58,183 nucleotides of DNA from Cardiobacteriaceae bacterium (GCA_030529365.1 JAUMXB010000015.1:1-58183), one strand, 5' to 3'; shown: positions 17,453 through 27,693, numbered from the stretch's first letter. The notes: generated from the sequence alone by a model not told the origin. Numbers and translations are program-made.

Positions 17453-19650
17453 AACTTTCTCTCCTCAGCCAAGCGTTTGAATCCGTTTATTTGTTTTTCC
17501 AACATATTGCCGGAACGACTGCCCATGTTACCCAATCCTTTCAGGACGAATTCCAGATAGACGGCATTGTTCACCTTGGCGCTTTCCGGGCTGTCGCGAT
17601 AATGACGCCCGGCAAGACGCCAGGCCCAGCAGCAGTCGTCATATTCCACGCCAAGCACGCTGTTGAAGGCGCGGTCGGCATGGAAAGAATAATCCTGGCG
17701 GACAAAGCCGCGCCAGCGTTCGTTGAAGCGCCACACACCGGCAAGTGAAATCTGGTCGTAATCGTCGCTGTTATAATAATGCCCGAGTTCGACGAAGCGG
17801 TCTCTGTCGAGACGATAGCGCAAGTTGACGCGGTTGCGGCGGATTTCGTTCTTGTCCGTATCCCAGAAGCTGACGCCGCGAAGCGACCAGTGCCGGTCAA
17901 TGTTGTAATGGCCGGCGGCAACCAGCAACGATTTGCCGTCGCGCTCGGGTTTATTGCCGCGCAGGCGTACCTTGCGATCATCAAAATACTGGATTTGCCC
18001 AAGGGAAAGATTGAATTTTTCCTGGCCGTCGCTGTTTCTGAAAAAGCGGGTAGTCACGGCGGTGGTCAGCTGGTTGGCATCGCCAATGCGGTCGGTGCCA
18101 CTGAAACGGTTGCGCGCAAAGAGCGCATTCCACGACATGTCGCGCTCGGCGCTGTCGAAAAGCGGCAGCATGGACTGGTTTTTATAGGGCGTGTAGAGAT
18201 AAAAGAGGCGCGGCTCCAGAGTCTGCGTCCAGGAATCCCCCATCCATTTGAAATTTCTTTCGAATTCTAGTTTGCCATCCACGCTCAGGGTGGGCAGCAC
18301 ACGCGTCTGTTTTTTTCCCTTCAGGCGGTCGTCACGCGCGGCAAAATCGTAGTGGGTGAAGCGCAGGCTGGCTGCCGGCTCAAGATAGCCGTAAGGACGG
18401 GAAAAACGGTAACTTGCATCCACGCCACTGTCGAAGCGGTTGGCAGCGCCCAGCCGTTTTTTCTGGAAACGGGTGAATTCACCATGCAGATCAATGCGCC
18501 AGTTCCCCTGCCGCCAGCCCTTGGTATAAAGGAGCTGCGGTACGCGACTGTAAGGATTGCTGCCCGGCAGCACGTCGGCATCCACGCGCTCGAAATCCTG
18601 TACGCGGAACAGGAATTTTCCGGCGCGAGTATTGCCGTCCACGCGGAAATAGCGCTCGAAATACCAGTCGTCATAAGTGCGCAGCGGCGATTTGAAGTCT
18701 TCCAGATAGCGCAGGTCGGAAACGTCCTGATACAGGGTTTCCGCGCGCCACTGGTCATTGAAGCGGTATTGGTGCAAAGCGCGCGCGCTCCAGCGGTTGG
18801 CATCGGCCTTGCGATCGGCAGGTAAAAACGTGCCCTGGAATTCAAAATTCTGTTTCTTGCCGAGATAGCGGTATTCGCCTTCCGCCATCAGACCGCGCTC
18901 GCTCATCGGCCGCAGGGCGAGCGTGGCATCCTGGTTGGGCGCGATATTGAAGTAATAGGGAACATAGATTTCCAGGCCGCGCGATTTGCTGGAGCCGGCC
19001 GAAGGCAACAGGAAACCGCTGGCGCGCTTGTTCGATATAGGAAAACTGAGATAGGGCAGATACAGCACCGGTGTATCCTTGATGCGCAGGGTGACATGGC
19101 GCGCCCAGGCGCGCTCTTCCACCTTGTCCACTTCCAGCCTTTTCGCCTTCAGGTTCCAGGTGGGCGAAGCGCGCTCGCAAGTAGTCCAGGTAACGTTGTG
19201 GAAAAGGCCTTGCTGGTTGTCGCGGTCAACCGTGATGTCTTCTGCCGAACCCAGCGCCGCCATGCCGTGTTCGTTTTTCATGAAATACTCGGCACGGTTG
19301 AAATGTCCGCTTTCGTCGTTGGCACTGTAGCGGCCGTCGGTCGCGCGTACAGCAAGACGCGGTGAGCCGAAAACACCGCCTTCCAGCAACTCGGCATTGC
19401 CGGTTTCCGGCGAGTAGCGCAAGCGCGGCGCCTGCAAGTGCATGTCGCGGTAACGCAGATTGACTTTGCCTTCAAATTCCGTTTGTTGGAAATTGCCTTC
19501 GGAAAGGTCGGAATCGATATAGAGCTGGTCATCCTCGCGGTCGCCGCCCAGCGTGGTAAAGGACGCCAACGGATCCGTCGGACATTGGATGGCCCATGCA
19601 GTCACGGAAACCGCAGGCAACCCGATAAAAAGCCATTTAAAATAACGCAT
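17449..19650 (-). CDS. lptD: LPS-assembly protein LptD
   Basis: LptD is the outer-membrane barrel that, plugged by LptE, inserts lipopolysaccharide into the outer leaflet. At 733 aa it is in the family range. A signal peptide (ending near AWAIQCP) is followed by the OstA-like jellyroll (about 45-190: LRYRDMHLQAPRLRYSPETG) and the C-terminal barrel (YRFSRPYGYLEP, LRYRLDRDRFVELGHYYNSDDYDQ). Cysteines near the N-terminus and the paired DDCCW at the C-terminus fit the conserved disulfides. It overlaps surA and is divergent from purH. Confidence 0.96.
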   Translation of the reverse strand: MRYFKWLFIGLPAVSVTAWAIQCPTDPLASFTTLGGDREDDQLYIDSDLSEGNFQQTEFEGKVNLRYRDMHLQAPRLRYSPETGNAELLEGGVFGSPRLAVRATDGRYSANDESGHFNRAEYFMKNEHGMAALGSAEDITVDRDNQQGLFHNVTWTTCERASPTWNLKAKRLEVDKVEERAWARHVTLRIKDTPVLYLPYLSFPISNKRASGFLLPSAGSSKSRGLEIYVPYYFNIAPNQDATLALRPMSERGLMAEGEYRYLGKKQNFEFQGTFLPADRKADANRWSARALHQYRFNDQWRAETLYQDVSDLRYLEDFKSPLRTYDDWYFERYFRVDGNTRAGKFLFRVQDFERVDADVLPGSNPYSRVPQLLYTKGWRQGNWRIDLHGEFTRFQKKRLGAANRFDSGVDASYRFSRPYGYLEPAASLRFTHYDFAARDDRLKGKKQTRVLPTLSVDGKLEFERNFKWMGDSWTQTLEPRLFYLYTPYKNQSMLPLFDSAERDMSWNALFARNRFSGTDRIGDANQLTTAVTTRFFRNSDGQEKFNLSLGQIQYFDDRKVRLRGNKPERDGKSLLVAAGHYNIDRHWSLRGVSFWDTDKNEIRRNRVNLRYRLDRDRFVELGHYYNSDDYDQISLAGVWRFNERWRGFVRQDYSFHADRAFNSVLGVEYDDCCWAWRLAGRHYRDSPESAKVNNAVYLEFVLKGLGNMGSRSGNMLEKQINGFKRLAEERKF

Positions 19651-19765
19651 GTTTCTACTGTCTTGCAGGACGTGGGGGCGATCATTCTAACATTGCCTGC
19701 CGAAAAGCGTACTGCCAAGGCGGGGCGCTTCTAGTATCATGCGCCTTTTTTACCGGAAGCGAACC

Positions 19766-21331
19766 ATGTCTGCCATCACTCCCCGACGCGCCCTGCTCAG
19801 CGTGGCCGATAAAAGCGGCCTGATTGATTTTGCCCGCCATTTGCGCGCCCTGCACACCGATATCCTCTCCACCGGCGGCACCGCCTCCGCCCTGCGCGAA
19901 GCTGGTATTGAAGTAACCGATGTCAGCGCCCATACCGGTTTCCCGGAAATCATGGGCGGACGCGTCAAAACCCTGCATCCGGCCGTACACGGCGGCATTC
20001 TCGGACGCCGCGGGCAGGACGAAGCCGTCATGGAAACGCACCGCATCGCCCCGATCGATCTGGTTGTCGTCAACCTCTATCCCTTCCGCGAAACCGTGGC
20101 GCGCGAAGGCTGCACCATTGAAGACGCCATCGAGAATATCGACATCGGCGGCCCGGCCATGTTGCGCTCGGCTGCGAAGAATCACGAATCGGTGGGCGTT
20201 GTGGTTGACCCTTCCGATTATCCCGACATTATCCATGCCATCGAAGAAGGCCGCTACGATCTGGAATTGCGCTGCAGGCTGGCCATCAAGGCCTTCACGC
20301 ATACCGCCGATTACGACCGCGCCATTTCCGCCTGGCTGTCGCAAACCTTCCTGCCGGAGAGCGAAAATGTCTTCCCCGAGCAGCTCGCGCTCAACTACCA
20401 GCTCGCCGACACCCTGCGCTACGGTGAAAACCCGCACCAGCGCGCCGCCTTCTACAAAAGCCACCACCCTGTCGCCACCAGCCTCGCCACCGCGCGCCAG
20501 CGCCAGGGCAAAGCGCTTTCCTACAACAACCTTGCCGATGCTGACGCTGCCCTGCGCACCGTGATGAATTACGACGAAGACCCGGCCTGCGTCATCGTCA
20601 AGCATGCCAACCCCTGCGGCATCGCCCTCGGCGACAACATCCTCACCGCCTACAACGCCGCCTACCGCTGCGATCCCACTTCCGCCTTCGGCGGCATCAT
20701 CGCCTTCAACCGCGGCCTCGATGAAGACACCGCGCGCGAAATCCTCTCGCGCCAGTTTGTCGAAGTCATCCTCGCCCCGGCATACAGCGATGCCGCGCTC
20801 GACATCCTCGCCGGCAAACCTGCCATCCGCGCCCTCGAAGTGCGCAACGACGGCCATCACCACCATGGCTGGCAAGTCACCGCCGTGCGCGGCGGCGTAC
20901 TCGTGCAGGATTGGGACAAGGGCCACCTGAAACACGAAGACCTGAACATCGTCACTGAACGCGAACCCAGCCACGACGAACTCAAAGACCTGCTCTTTGC
21001 CTGGCAGGCCGTGAAAGCCGTCAAGTCCAACGCCATCGTGCTCGCGAAAAACCGCGCCACCATCGGCATCGGTGGCGGGCAGACCAGCCGCGTCTATGCC
21101 GCGAAACTCGCCGTCATGAAAGCGCAGGACGAAGGCTACGACATCAATGGCGCAGTGCTCGCGAGCGACGCTTTCTTCCCCTTCCGCGACGGTGTGGACG
21201 CTGCGGCAGCCGCAGGCGTCAAGGCCATCATCCAGCCCGGCGGCTCCATCCGCGACCAGGAAGTCATCGATGCTGCCAACGAACACGGCATCACCATGAT
21301 CTTCACTGGCATGCGCCATTTCCGTCATTGA
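19766..21331 (+). CDS. purH: Bifunctional AICAR transformylase / IMP cyclohydrolase
   Basis: It catalyses the last two steps of IMP synthesis. Start at 19766 gives [19 protein letters not shown], the canonical beginning, and 521 aa. The N-terminal cyclohydrolase domain has [11 protein letters not shown] and [16 protein letters not shown]. The C-terminal transformylase domain has the KHANPCG motif (Lys-His catalytic pair), [11 protein letters not shown], and the final FFPFRDGVD and [15 protein letters not shown] blocks. Purine genes are usually scattered in this group, so the solitary location is not unusual. Confidence 0.98.
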   Translation: MSAITPRRALLSVADKSGLIDFARHLRALHTDILSTGGTASALREAGIEVTDVSAHTGFPEIMGGRVKTLHPAVHGGILGRRGQDEAVMETHRIAPIDLVVVNLYPFRETVAREGCTIEDAIENIDIGGPAMLRSAAKNHESVGVVVDPSDYPDIIHAIEEGRYDLELRCRLAIKAFTHTADYDRAISAWLSQTFLPESENVFPEQLALNYQLADTLRYGENPHQRAAFYKSHHPVATSLATARQRQGKALSYNNLADADAALRTVMNYDEDPACVIVKHANPCGIALGDNILTAYNAAYRCDPTSAFGGIIAFNRGLDEDTAREILSRQFVEVILAPAYSDAALDILAGKPAIRALEVRNDGHHHHGWQVTAVRGGVLVQDWDKGHLKHEDLNIVTEREPSHDELKDLLFAWQAVKAVKSNAIVLAKNRATIGIGGGQTSRVYAAKLAVMKAQDEGYDINGAVLASDAFFPFRDGVDAAAAAGVKAIIQPGGSIRDQEVIDAANEHGITMIFTGMRHFRH

Positions 21332-21412
21332 TGGTAAATTTTCTCACCATGAAGCGCTTATTGTGATATTTTTTACCACAAATAAGCGCTTATCGTGAGA
21401 AAATTTCTCAAA
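21332..21412. repeat. AAGCGCTT palindromic repeat, copy 8 (paired cores)
   Basis: Cores at 21352-21359 and 21384-21391, 32 bp apart. Immediately follows the purH stop and precedes a bidirectional terminator. Confidence 0.86.
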
Positions 21413-21426
21413 AAATAATGGAATAT

Positions 21427-21458
21427 AAAAATCCCCGCTTTAACCGGCGGGGATTTTT
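21427..21458. terminator. Bidirectional terminator between convergent purH and lysP-like genes
   Basis: Perfect 12-bp stem AAAAATCCCCGC (21427-21438) / GCGGGGATTTTT (21447-21458) with an 8-nt loop. A/T runs on both sides serve both directions. Confidence 0.9.
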
Positions 21459-21511
21459 TATGGGCGCGGCATCCGCAAACGGCAAACCTGCCAGGCAGGC
21501 TTGCGCCTGTA

Positions 21512-22990
21512 TCAATCGATATCTTGGCGCAGATCCACCTGCATGAGCGGCACTTTGCTCGTCCTGTAGCGCAGCTTGTGGTAGAAGAAAAAAGCAAAAA
21601 ATACCGGCAGGCCCATATAGGTGACGAGAATGCGGTTCCAGTCCAGCTCGCCGTGCAGCACCAGCGAGGTATCCTGGCCGATAATCACCAGCACACACAG
21701 CGACAGCGCCAAGAGCGGCCCGACCGGGAACCATTTGGCGCGATAGACCAGATCATCTAGATTGCGCCCCTGCGCCACATAGGCGCGGCGGAAGCGGTAA
21801 TGGCTCACGGCAATGCCGAGCCAGGCGATGAAGCCGGTGAGCCCCGAGGCGGCGACGATATACTGATAAAGGCTTTCGCTCAGGCGCTCGTTCAGCTGCA
21901 ACAGGAAAATCGCGAGCACCACGCCCGCCGTCGCCAGCACCGCAGGCATCGGTACGCCGCGCGCATTGGTCTGCGCGAATACCGGCCAGGCAAGGCCATC
22001 CTTGCCCATGGCATAGAGCATGCGCGTCGAGGCGTACATGCCGGAATTGCCGGCAGAAAGTATGGAAGTAAGGATAACCGCGTTCATCAAGGCCGCGGCA
22101 AAAGCGAGTCCCGCGCGTTCAAACACCAGAGTGAACGGCGATCGCGCGATTTCATGGGTATCGGCGCCGAGCAGTTGCGGGCTGGTGTAGGGAATGAGCA
22201 GACCGATCACCGCGATGGCGAGGATATAGAAAATCAGGATGCGCCAGAAAACCTGACGCACGGCGCGCGGAATGCTTTCGCGCGGATTGGCGGATTCACC
22301 GGCGGTAATGCCGATCAGCTCCGTGCCCTGAAAGGAAAATCCGGCAATCAGGAACACGCCGAGCATTGTGAGGAACTGCCCGCCCGCGCTGCCGCCAAGG
22401 AAAGGCGCGTCGCCCACGGTGAAGTTGGCAAAGCCCACATATTCGCCGCCGAGAATGCCAAAGATGGTGAGCACACCAACCGCCAGAAACACGATAACCG
22501 TCAGCACCTTGATCAGGGCAAACCAGTATTCCGATTCACCATAGGCTTTTACCGACAACAAATTGAGCGCAAAGATCAGCCCGAAGAAACATACGCTCCA
22601 CGCCCACGGCGGCATAAAGCGCATTGGCTCCCAGTAGCTCACCACCACGGCAGCAATCACCACATCCGCCGCCACGGTAATCACCCAGTTGAACCAGTAA
22701 TTCCAGCCCAGCGCAAAGCCCAGCGAGGGATCGACGAAACGCGCGGCATAGGTGGAAAACGATCCCGATACAGGCAGATAGGTGGCCATTTCGCCGAGCG
22801 ACGTCATCAGGAAATACACCATGAGGCCAATCGCCGCATAGGCCACCAGCGCCCCGCCCGGCCCGGCCTCGCTGATGGCGGAGCCGCTCGCCATGAAAAG
22901 CCCGGTGCCGATACAGCCTCCGATGGCAATCATGGAAAGATGGCGGGTTTGCAAATGGCGTTTGACTTGGGTGGATGCGGATGAGGACAT
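21512..22990 (-). CDS. lysP: Amino-acid permease, lysine-specific (LysP) type
   Basis: A 492-aa APC-superfamily proton symporter with about 12 membrane helices. It matches E. coli LysP block by block as I recall it: MIAIGGCIGTGLFMASG, FQGTELIGITAGES, IPRAVRQVFWRILIFY, VILTSILSAGNSGMYASTRMLY and GFIAWLGIAVSHYRFRR. Lysine is therefore the likely substrate, but the exact specificity is inferred. No lysine riboswitch is visible in the short 54-bp space before the next minus-strand gene, so regulation is unclear. Confidence 0.9.
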   Translation of the reverse strand: MSSSASTQVKRHLQTRHLSMIAIGGCIGTGLFMASGSAISEAGPGGALVAYAAIGLMVYFLMTSLGEMATYLPVSGSFSTYAARFVDPSLGFALGWNYWFNWVITVAADVVIAAVVVSYWEPMRFMPPWAWSVCFFGLIFALNLLSVKAYGESEYWFALIKVLTVIVFLAVGVLTIFGILGGEYVGFANFTVGDAPFLGGSAGGQFLTMLGVFLIAGFSFQGTELIGITAGESANPRESIPRAVRQVFWRILIFYILAIAVIGLLIPYTSPQLLGADTHEIARSPFTLVFERAGLAFAAALMNAVILTSILSAGNSGMYASTRMLYAMGKDGLAWPVFAQTNARGVPMPAVLATAGVVLAIFLLQLNERLSESLYQYIVAASGLTGFIAWLGIAVSHYRFRRAYVAQGRNLDDLVYRAKWFPVGPLLALSLCVLVIIGQDTSLVLHGELDWNRILVTYMGLPVFFAFFFYHKLRYRTSKVPLMQVDLRQDID

Positions 22991-23044
22991 GGTAAAACCG
23001 GCTAATCAAAAGCGCGACATCATACCGGAAAAGCCGCGCCACCA

Positions 23045-23596
23045 TCACCAATACTGCACAAACCCCGCAAGATCCGTATTCTTTTCGCCGCTCGCCGGCG
23101 TGCGCGCCGTGCCCACCGGCAGGAGCGCGATGATTTTGTCGTGCGCCGTGCAGGCAAAAGCGCTGCGCAGGGCCTCGCTGTCCACCCATTTGCCGCTGAT
23201 CCAGACGTTGTCAAACCCCTGCGCGGCGGCGGCAAGCTGGATGGCATAGGCGGCGCAACCGGCCGTCAGCAGCTGCTCCCATTCGGGCACCGGGTTGTCC
23301 GGCTTCAGCGCGGCCACCACACCGATCACCACGGGCGCCATGCTGCCGACGCGTTTCGCCTTTTGCAGCCCGTCCTCGCCGAGCGCCATATCGTCTGCCG
23401 CCTTGAGTAAAGTCTCGCGAAAACGGGCGAGCGCCGCCTCGCCGCGAATCACCACAAAGCGGAACGGCGTCAGCAGGCCGTGATCGGGCACCTGCGTGGC
23501 CGCCTGCAACATGCGCCCAAGCTGCGCGTCATCGGGGGCGGGTTCGGTCAATTGCTTGCTGGAGCGGCGGGTCGTCAACAAATCAAGGGCATTCAT
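23045..23596 (-). CDS. Nitroreductase-family FMN oxidoreductase, YdjA type
   Basis: A 183-aa protein. The start at 23596 gives MNALDLLTTRRSSKQLTEPA, the usual nitroreductase beginning with the Arg-Arg-Ser FMN-phosphate contact. PFRFVVIRGEA, GCAAYAIQLAAAAQGF, and the C-terminal KIIALLPVGTA complete the fold. The short length and QVPDHGLLTPFRF match the YdjA subgroup, small FMN enzymes whose natural substrate is unknown. It may be cotranscribed with the lysP-like gene 54 bp downstream. Confidence 0.9.
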   Translation of the reverse strand: MNALDLLTTRRSSKQLTEPAPDDAQLGRMLQAATQVPDHGLLTPFRFVVIRGEAALARFRETLLKAADDMALGEDGLQKAKRVGSMAPVVIGVVAALKPDNPVPEWEQLLTAGCAAYAIQLAAAAQGFDNVWISGKWVDSEALRSAFACTAHDKIIALLPVGTARTPASGEKNTDLAGFVQYW

Positions 23597-23726
23597 GGCA
23601 ATCCTGTGGCAAAACTGAAAGAAGCGCGGTTGTACCACAAGGCGGCTTTCACGCCAACACCCGTCGCCGTTCGGGGCTGATATGATATGCCGCTCGCGGA
23701 CATCAGCCTGAAACAGGTAACAAGAC

Positions 23727-23793
23727 AGATTTTCTCACCACCAAGCGCTTATTACGGGAAAATTTCTTACCAAAAGCGCTTTTTGGTGGTAAA
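23727..23793. repeat. AAGCGCTT palindromic repeat, copy 9 (paired cores)
   Basis: Cores at 23743-23750 and 23774-23781, 31 bp apart. It ends just before the NYN-protein ribosome site; an ATG at 23796 right at its edge is therefore an unlikely start. Confidence 0.85.
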
Positions 23794-23816
23794 CAATGAT
23801 CACAGGAGCAGAATTC

Positions 23817-24773
23817 TTGGATGGAAACAAAAAACTGGCCATTTTGATTGATGCCGACAACGCTTCCGCCAATACGGCACAGGAAATATTTGCGGAAATT
23901 GCCAAATACGGCATTGCCAGCGTCAGGCGCATTTATGGCGACTGGAGCAGCCCTGCATTGAATGGCTGGCAAAAAATCCTGCTTAAACATGCGATAACGC
24001 CGGTGCAACAGTTCGCCTATACCAGGAGCAAAGATGCCACGGACATGAAACTCATCATTGACGCCATGGATTTGCTGTACAGCGGCACATTTGACGGCTT
24101 CTGCCTCATCTCCAGCGACAGCGATTTTACGCCGCTGGCGGAGCGCATACGTGCCAACGGCTTGCTGGTTTACGGATTTGGCCGCAAGACAACGCCCGAA
24201 GCCTTCCGCCAGGCATGCGACCGCTTTTTCTACGTGGAAAACCTGGAAGCTGCCGGCAATGGCAAGCCGGATGACGGCAATGCGGCGAATGCACAGCTCC
24301 CGCTTGCACCACCTGTTCGCCAACCCATTGCCGGTGCGTTGAAAAACCTGTTATACAAAGCCATCAAGGATTGCACGGACGAAACGACAGGCTGGGCATT
24401 TGTCGGGCAAATCGGCAGTTATCTCAACCAAACCCAGCCGGATTTTGATTCGCGTACCTACGGATACGGAAAATTGTCTGCCATGCTCAAGGCGATGGGC
24501 GGTTTGCAATTCCGCCATGATGAAGCCAATCGCATGTATTGCCGCAAAATTCCCTATGGAGAACTGATCAAACTGCTGGCAAACGAAGCCTTGCCGAAAT
24601 TCCGGAACCAGCAGGGCTGGGCGAAAATCCATGCAATAGAAAAATATGTGAAACCGCGCTGGAGTTTCGCGGAATACGGCTTTGCATCCTTTGCCGATTT
24701 GCTGGAAAGCGTACATGGCGTGGAAATTCAGGGAGAAAGCATGAAAATCTTACCCTTGAACAAAGCAGAATGA
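23817..24773 (+). CDS. NYN-domain putative ribonuclease with two OST-HTH/LOTUS domains
   Basis: A 318-aa protein. The N-terminal NYN (PIN-like) domain, about 1-150, has acidic residues in LAILIDADNAS, KDATDMKLIIDAMDLL and CLISSDSDFTPLAERI, the expected metal-binding nuclease site. Two LOTUS-like modules follow: GWAFVGQIGSYLNQ...YGYGKLSAMLKAMG and GWAKIHAIEKYVK...YGFASFADLLESVHG; such modules bind RNA, including G-quadruplexes, in other proteins. The TTG at 23817 is preferred over the ATG at 23796 because AGGAG lies 8 bases before it and it yields a family-like MDGNKKLAILIDADN start. Likely role in RNA cleavage or turnover, by inference. Confidence 0.88.
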   Translation: MDGNKKLAILIDADNASANTAQEIFAEIAKYGIASVRRIYGDWSSPALNGWQKILLKHAITPVQQFAYTRSKDATDMKLIIDAMDLLYSGTFDGFCLISSDSDFTPLAERIRANGLLVYGFGRKTTPEAFRQACDRFFYVENLEAAGNGKPDDGNAANAQLPLAPPVRQPIAGALKNLLYKAIKDCTDETTGWAFVGQIGSYLNQTQPDFDSRTYGYGKLSAMLKAMGGLQFRHDEANRMYCRKIPYGELIKLLANEALPKFRNQQGWAKIHAIEKYVKPRWSFAEYGFASFADLLESVHGVEIQGESMKILPLNKAE

Positions 24774-24820
24774 TAAAATTTACCAACCATAAGCGCTTAT
24801 AATGATAAAATCTCTCATAT
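24770..24820. repeat. AAGCGCTT palindromic repeat, copy 10 (single core)
   Basis: Core 24791-24798, between GATAAAATTTACC and GATAAAATCTCTCA arms; overlaps the stop codon of the NYN gene. Confidence 0.8.
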
Positions 24821-24981
24821 AAATCGCAATACTCGATAAAAAAACCATAAAATGCAATTTTATAAATTTATATCCCTGCCCCGACCCTGCACGAATTCAG
24901 CGAAGCCTCTGCCCGGCAGCACAGCAGCCACGCGAATTTTTCCTCCTGCCTCCCTCACCCGCACAACCGGAATTTCCCCGC

Positions 24982-25500
24982 ATGAACACGCCCCGCACTC
25001 CCCTCTGGCGCAAAACCCTGCGCCTTGTTGGCTACCTTTTGCTTGCGCTCGTCCTCATCACCGCCGTCGATATCTACCGCTGGCCGGACAGCCGCGGCCT
25101 CGCCCATGCCAGCTTCACCACTACCCGTGGCGAAGCGCTTGACCTGCACCACACCGGCAAACCCGTTTTCCTCTACTTCTGGGGCAGCTGGTGCGGCATC
25201 TGCCGCTACACCTCGCCGCAAGTGCAATCCCTGAAAAACGCCGGTTACCCCGTCGCCAGCATCGCCATCGGCTCCGGCAGCGATGCCGGAATTCATGCCT
25301 ATTTGCAAAAGCACGGCTGGAATTTCCCCGTCATCAACGATGACAGCGGCGAACTGCAAACCGCCTTCGGCATCGCCGCCGTGCCCACCATCGCCATCGT
25401 GCAGGATGGCCGCATCCGCCTTGCCACCAGCGGCTGGAGCAGCGCCTGGGGCCTGCGCGCGCGCTACCACCTCGCCCGCCTCTTTCCCGCAGCAAATTGA
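24982..25500 (+). CDS. Membrane-anchored thioredoxin-like protein (ScsD/TlpA type)
   Basis: A 172-aa protein with an N-terminal transmembrane anchor (about 14-30, VGYLLLALVLITAVDIY) and a periplasmic thioredoxin domain. It contains the active-site FWGSWCGIC (CxxC) and the cis-proline loop AVPTIAIV. The architecture matches TlpA/ScsD-type thiol oxidoreductases that reduce or isomerise periplasmic cysteines. No DsbD- or ScsB-like electron donor lies nearby. The role is inferred from the motif only. Confidence 0.88.
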   Translation: MNTPRTPLWRKTLRLVGYLLLALVLITAVDIYRWPDSRGLAHASFTTTRGEALDLHHTGKPVFLYFWGSWCGICRYTSPQVQSLKNAGYPVASIAIGSGSDAGIHAYLQKHGWNFPVINDDSGELQTAFGIAAVPTIAIVQDGRIRLATSGWSSAWGLRARYHLARLFPAAN

Positions 25501-25602
25501 CTGCCCATCCAACAAGATAGATACCGCACTTGAGGCGGCACCGCCCTTCTGATATGGTCAGCCTGACCGAGCAATCGGCATGACAAACACAAGGAGACCA
25601 TC

Positions 25603-25893
25603 ATGCAATACAACCTCACCGGCAAGCATCTGGATATCAGCGATGCCCTGAAAGCGTATGTGAATGAGAAACTGGCCCGCATCGACGAACGCGACGGCGA
25701 AATCGTCAGCGCCCAGGTCACCCTCGGCACCGACCGTCACCTGAAAACGGCGGAAGCCACCCTGCACATCCGCTCGGGCCATACCCTGCATGCCGACGCC
25801 GAGCATAGCGACATGTACCATGCCGTTGACCTCCTCGTGGACAAACTCGAAAAACAGGTGCGCCGCAACAAGGAAAAACTCCAGTCCCATTGA
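25603..25893 (+). CDS. hpf: Ribosome hibernation promoting factor (short HPF)
   Basis: A 96-aa protein matching short HPF/YhbH: MQYNLTGKHLDISDALKAYVNEKLARI, then HADAEHSDMYHAVDLLVDKLEKQVRRNKEKL. Short HPF helps pair ribosomes into inactive 100S dimers in stationary phase. In E. coli hpf follows rpoN. Here it stands alone about 20 kb from rpoN, with a good GGAG ribosome site and its own terminator, so its regulation is probably independent. Confidence 0.95.
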   Translation: MQYNLTGKHLDISDALKAYVNEKLARIDERDGEIVSAQVTLGTDRHLKTAEATLHIRSGHTLHADAEHSDMYHAVDLLVDKLEKQVRRNKEKLQSH

Positions 25894-25944
25894 GCGCCCC
25901 ATCTCTTGACCAAATTTCATGGCCGAGTTTCATGGCCAAGCTGC

Positions 25945-25972
25945 AAACCGGATGCCCCACATCCGGTTTTTT
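25945..25972 (+). terminator. Intrinsic terminator after hpf
   Basis: Stem AAACCGGATG (25945-25954) / CATCCGGTTT (25960-25969), 5-nt loop, run of six T. Confidence 0.9.
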
Positions 25973-25992
25973 CTCATAAAATCAACAAAAAC

Positions 25993-26045
25993 AGTAAATT
26001 TTTATCATGGCAAGCGCTTTATCATGATAAATAATCATTATTTTT
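25993..26045. repeat. AAGCGCTT palindromic repeat, copy 11 (single core)
   Basis: Core 26012-26019, flanked by TTTATCATGG and ATCATGATAAA. Lies between the hpf terminator and glpK. Confidence 0.8.
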
Positions 26046-26187
26046 GCTAAAAATTTGAAAAATAATATTCCGACGACCTGCACGCCTCGCCTTTTGCATT
26101 CCCGCGTGCAGCAAGTTCTTCGGCATTGGCATCCCCATCCCTCGCCAAATTCCGCGATAATGCCCGCATTGCCACAGGAGAAGCGAC

Positions 26188-27693
26188 ATGGAAAAACAGC
26201 CCCAATATCTCCTCGCCCTCGACCAGGGCACCACCTCATCCCGCGCCATCATCTTCAACCGTCGCGGTGAAAGCATTGCCAGCGCCCAGCGCCCTCTTGG
26301 CCAGCATTTCCCGCAACCCGGCTGGGTGGAGCATAACGGCAAGGAAATCTGGGCCTCGCAAATTGGCGTCCTTACCGAAGCGCTCGCCAAATCCGGCCTT
26401 GATGCCGCCGACATCGTTGCCATCGGCGTCACCAACCAGCGCGAAACCACCCTGCTCTGGGACAGGGAAAGCGGAGAACCCGTGCACAACGCCATCGTCT
26501 GGCAAGACCGCCGCACCGCCGTTTATTGCGACAGCATCCGCGCCGCACATGGCGAACGCATCCGCCAGAAAACCGGCCTCATCCTCGATCCCTATTTCTC
26601 CGCAACCAAACTGCAATGGCTGCTCGACAACATCCCGGGCGCGCGCGAACGCGCCGAACAGGGCGAACTCTGCTTCGGCACGGTGGACAGCTGGCTCGTC
26701 TGGAACCTCACCCGCGGCAAGGTGCACGTCACCGACCCGAGCAACGCCAGCCGCACCATGCTCTACAACATCCACACCCTCGCCTGGGATGACGAACTCC
26801 TCGACCTTTTCACCATCCCCCGCGCCATCCTCCCTGAAGTACGCAGCTCCAGCGAAATCTACGGCGAAACGGAAACGCGCTACACCGAATGCCCCATCCC
26901 CATCGCCGGCATTGCCGGCGACCAGCAGGCCGCCCTCTTCGGCCAGCTCTGCACCGAACCCGGCATGCTGAAATGCACCTACGGCACCGGCTGCTTCCTC
27001 CTCATGAACACCGGCAACACCCCGGTTGATTCGCAAAACAACCTCCTCACTACCATCGCCTGGCAACTCGGCGGCCAAACCACCTATGCCCTCGAAGGCG
27101 GCGTCTTCGTCGGCGGCTCTGCCGTGCAATGGCTGCGCGACGGCGCGCGCATGATCCGCACTTCCGCCGACGTCAACACCCTCGCCGCCACCGTGGACGA
27201 CAACGGCGGCGTCTATTTCGTCCCCGCGCTCACCGGCCTTGGCGCCCCGCACTGGGATCCGCACGCGCGCGGCGCCCTGTTCGGCATCAGCCGCGGCACC
27301 ACCGACGGCCACATTGCCCGCGCCACGCTTGAAGGCATCGCCTTTCAGGTACACGACATCGTCAAGGCCATGGAAGCCGATGCCGGGCGGCAAACTGTCG
27401 AACTCCGCGTGGATGGTGGCGCCAGCAGAAGCGACTATCTCATGCAAACCCAGTCCGATCTCTTTTCCTTCAACATCGTGCGCAGCAAAACCATAGAAAA
27501 CACGGCACTCGGCGCTGCCTATCTGGCAGGGCTTGCCACCGGCTACTGGCAAAGCCTCGACGACATCCGCAGCCACTGGAAAATCGGCAAAGTCTTCCGC
27601 CCGCAACTTCCGCCGCAACAGGTCGCGCACATGCTGGCCAACTGGCAGCGCGCCGTCAAAGCCACGCGGCTTTTCACGGCTGCGGAAGAGTAA
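26188..27693 (+). CDS. glpK: Glycerol kinase
   Basis: It phosphorylates glycerol to sn-glycerol-3-phosphate. The 501-aa FGGY-family enzyme shows the N-terminal [13 protein letters not shown] nucleotide loop, [18 protein letters not shown], the Asp of [10 protein letters not shown] and the C-terminal signature region [18 protein letters not shown]. It has a clear GGAGAAG ribosome site. No glpF or glpD is adjacent, so glycerol uptake and oxidation are encoded elsewhere. Confidence 0.97.
   Translation: MEKQPQYLLALDQGTTSSRAIIFNRRGESIASAQRPLGQHFPQPGWVEHNGKEIWASQIGVLTEALAKSGLDAADIVAIGVTNQRETTLLWDRESGEPVHNAIVWQDRRTAVYCDSIRAAHGERIRQKTGLILDPYFSATKLQWLLDNIPGARERAEQGELCFGTVDSWLVWNLTRGKVHVTDPSNASRTMLYNIHTLAWDDELLDLFTIPRAILPEVRSSSEIYGETETRYTECPIPIAGIAGDQQAALFGQLCTEPGMLKCTYGTGCFLLMNTGNTPVDSQNNLLTTIAWQLGGQTTYALEGGVFVGGSAVQWLRDGARMIRTSADVNTLAATVDDNGGVYFVPALTGLGAPHWDPHARGALFGISRGTTDGHIARATLEGIAFQVHDIVKAMEADAGRQTVELRVDGGASRSDYLMQTQSDLFSFNIVRSKTIENTALGAAYLAGLATGYWQSLDDIRSHWKIGKVFRPQLPPQQVAHMLANWQRAVKATRLFTAAEE

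Noticed and set aside
19682-21328. Long minus-strand open frame opposite purH (548 codons)
   Set aside because: Antisense shadow of purH; repetitive Gly/Ala/Asp content with no signature.
22991-23044. Lysine riboswitch before the lysP-like gene
   Set aside because: The gap to the next gene is only 54 bp, too short, with no riboswitch-like structure.
26236-27630. Minus-strand open frame opposite glpK (464 codons)
   Set aside because: Antisense shadow of glpK, whose own frame has all family motifs.
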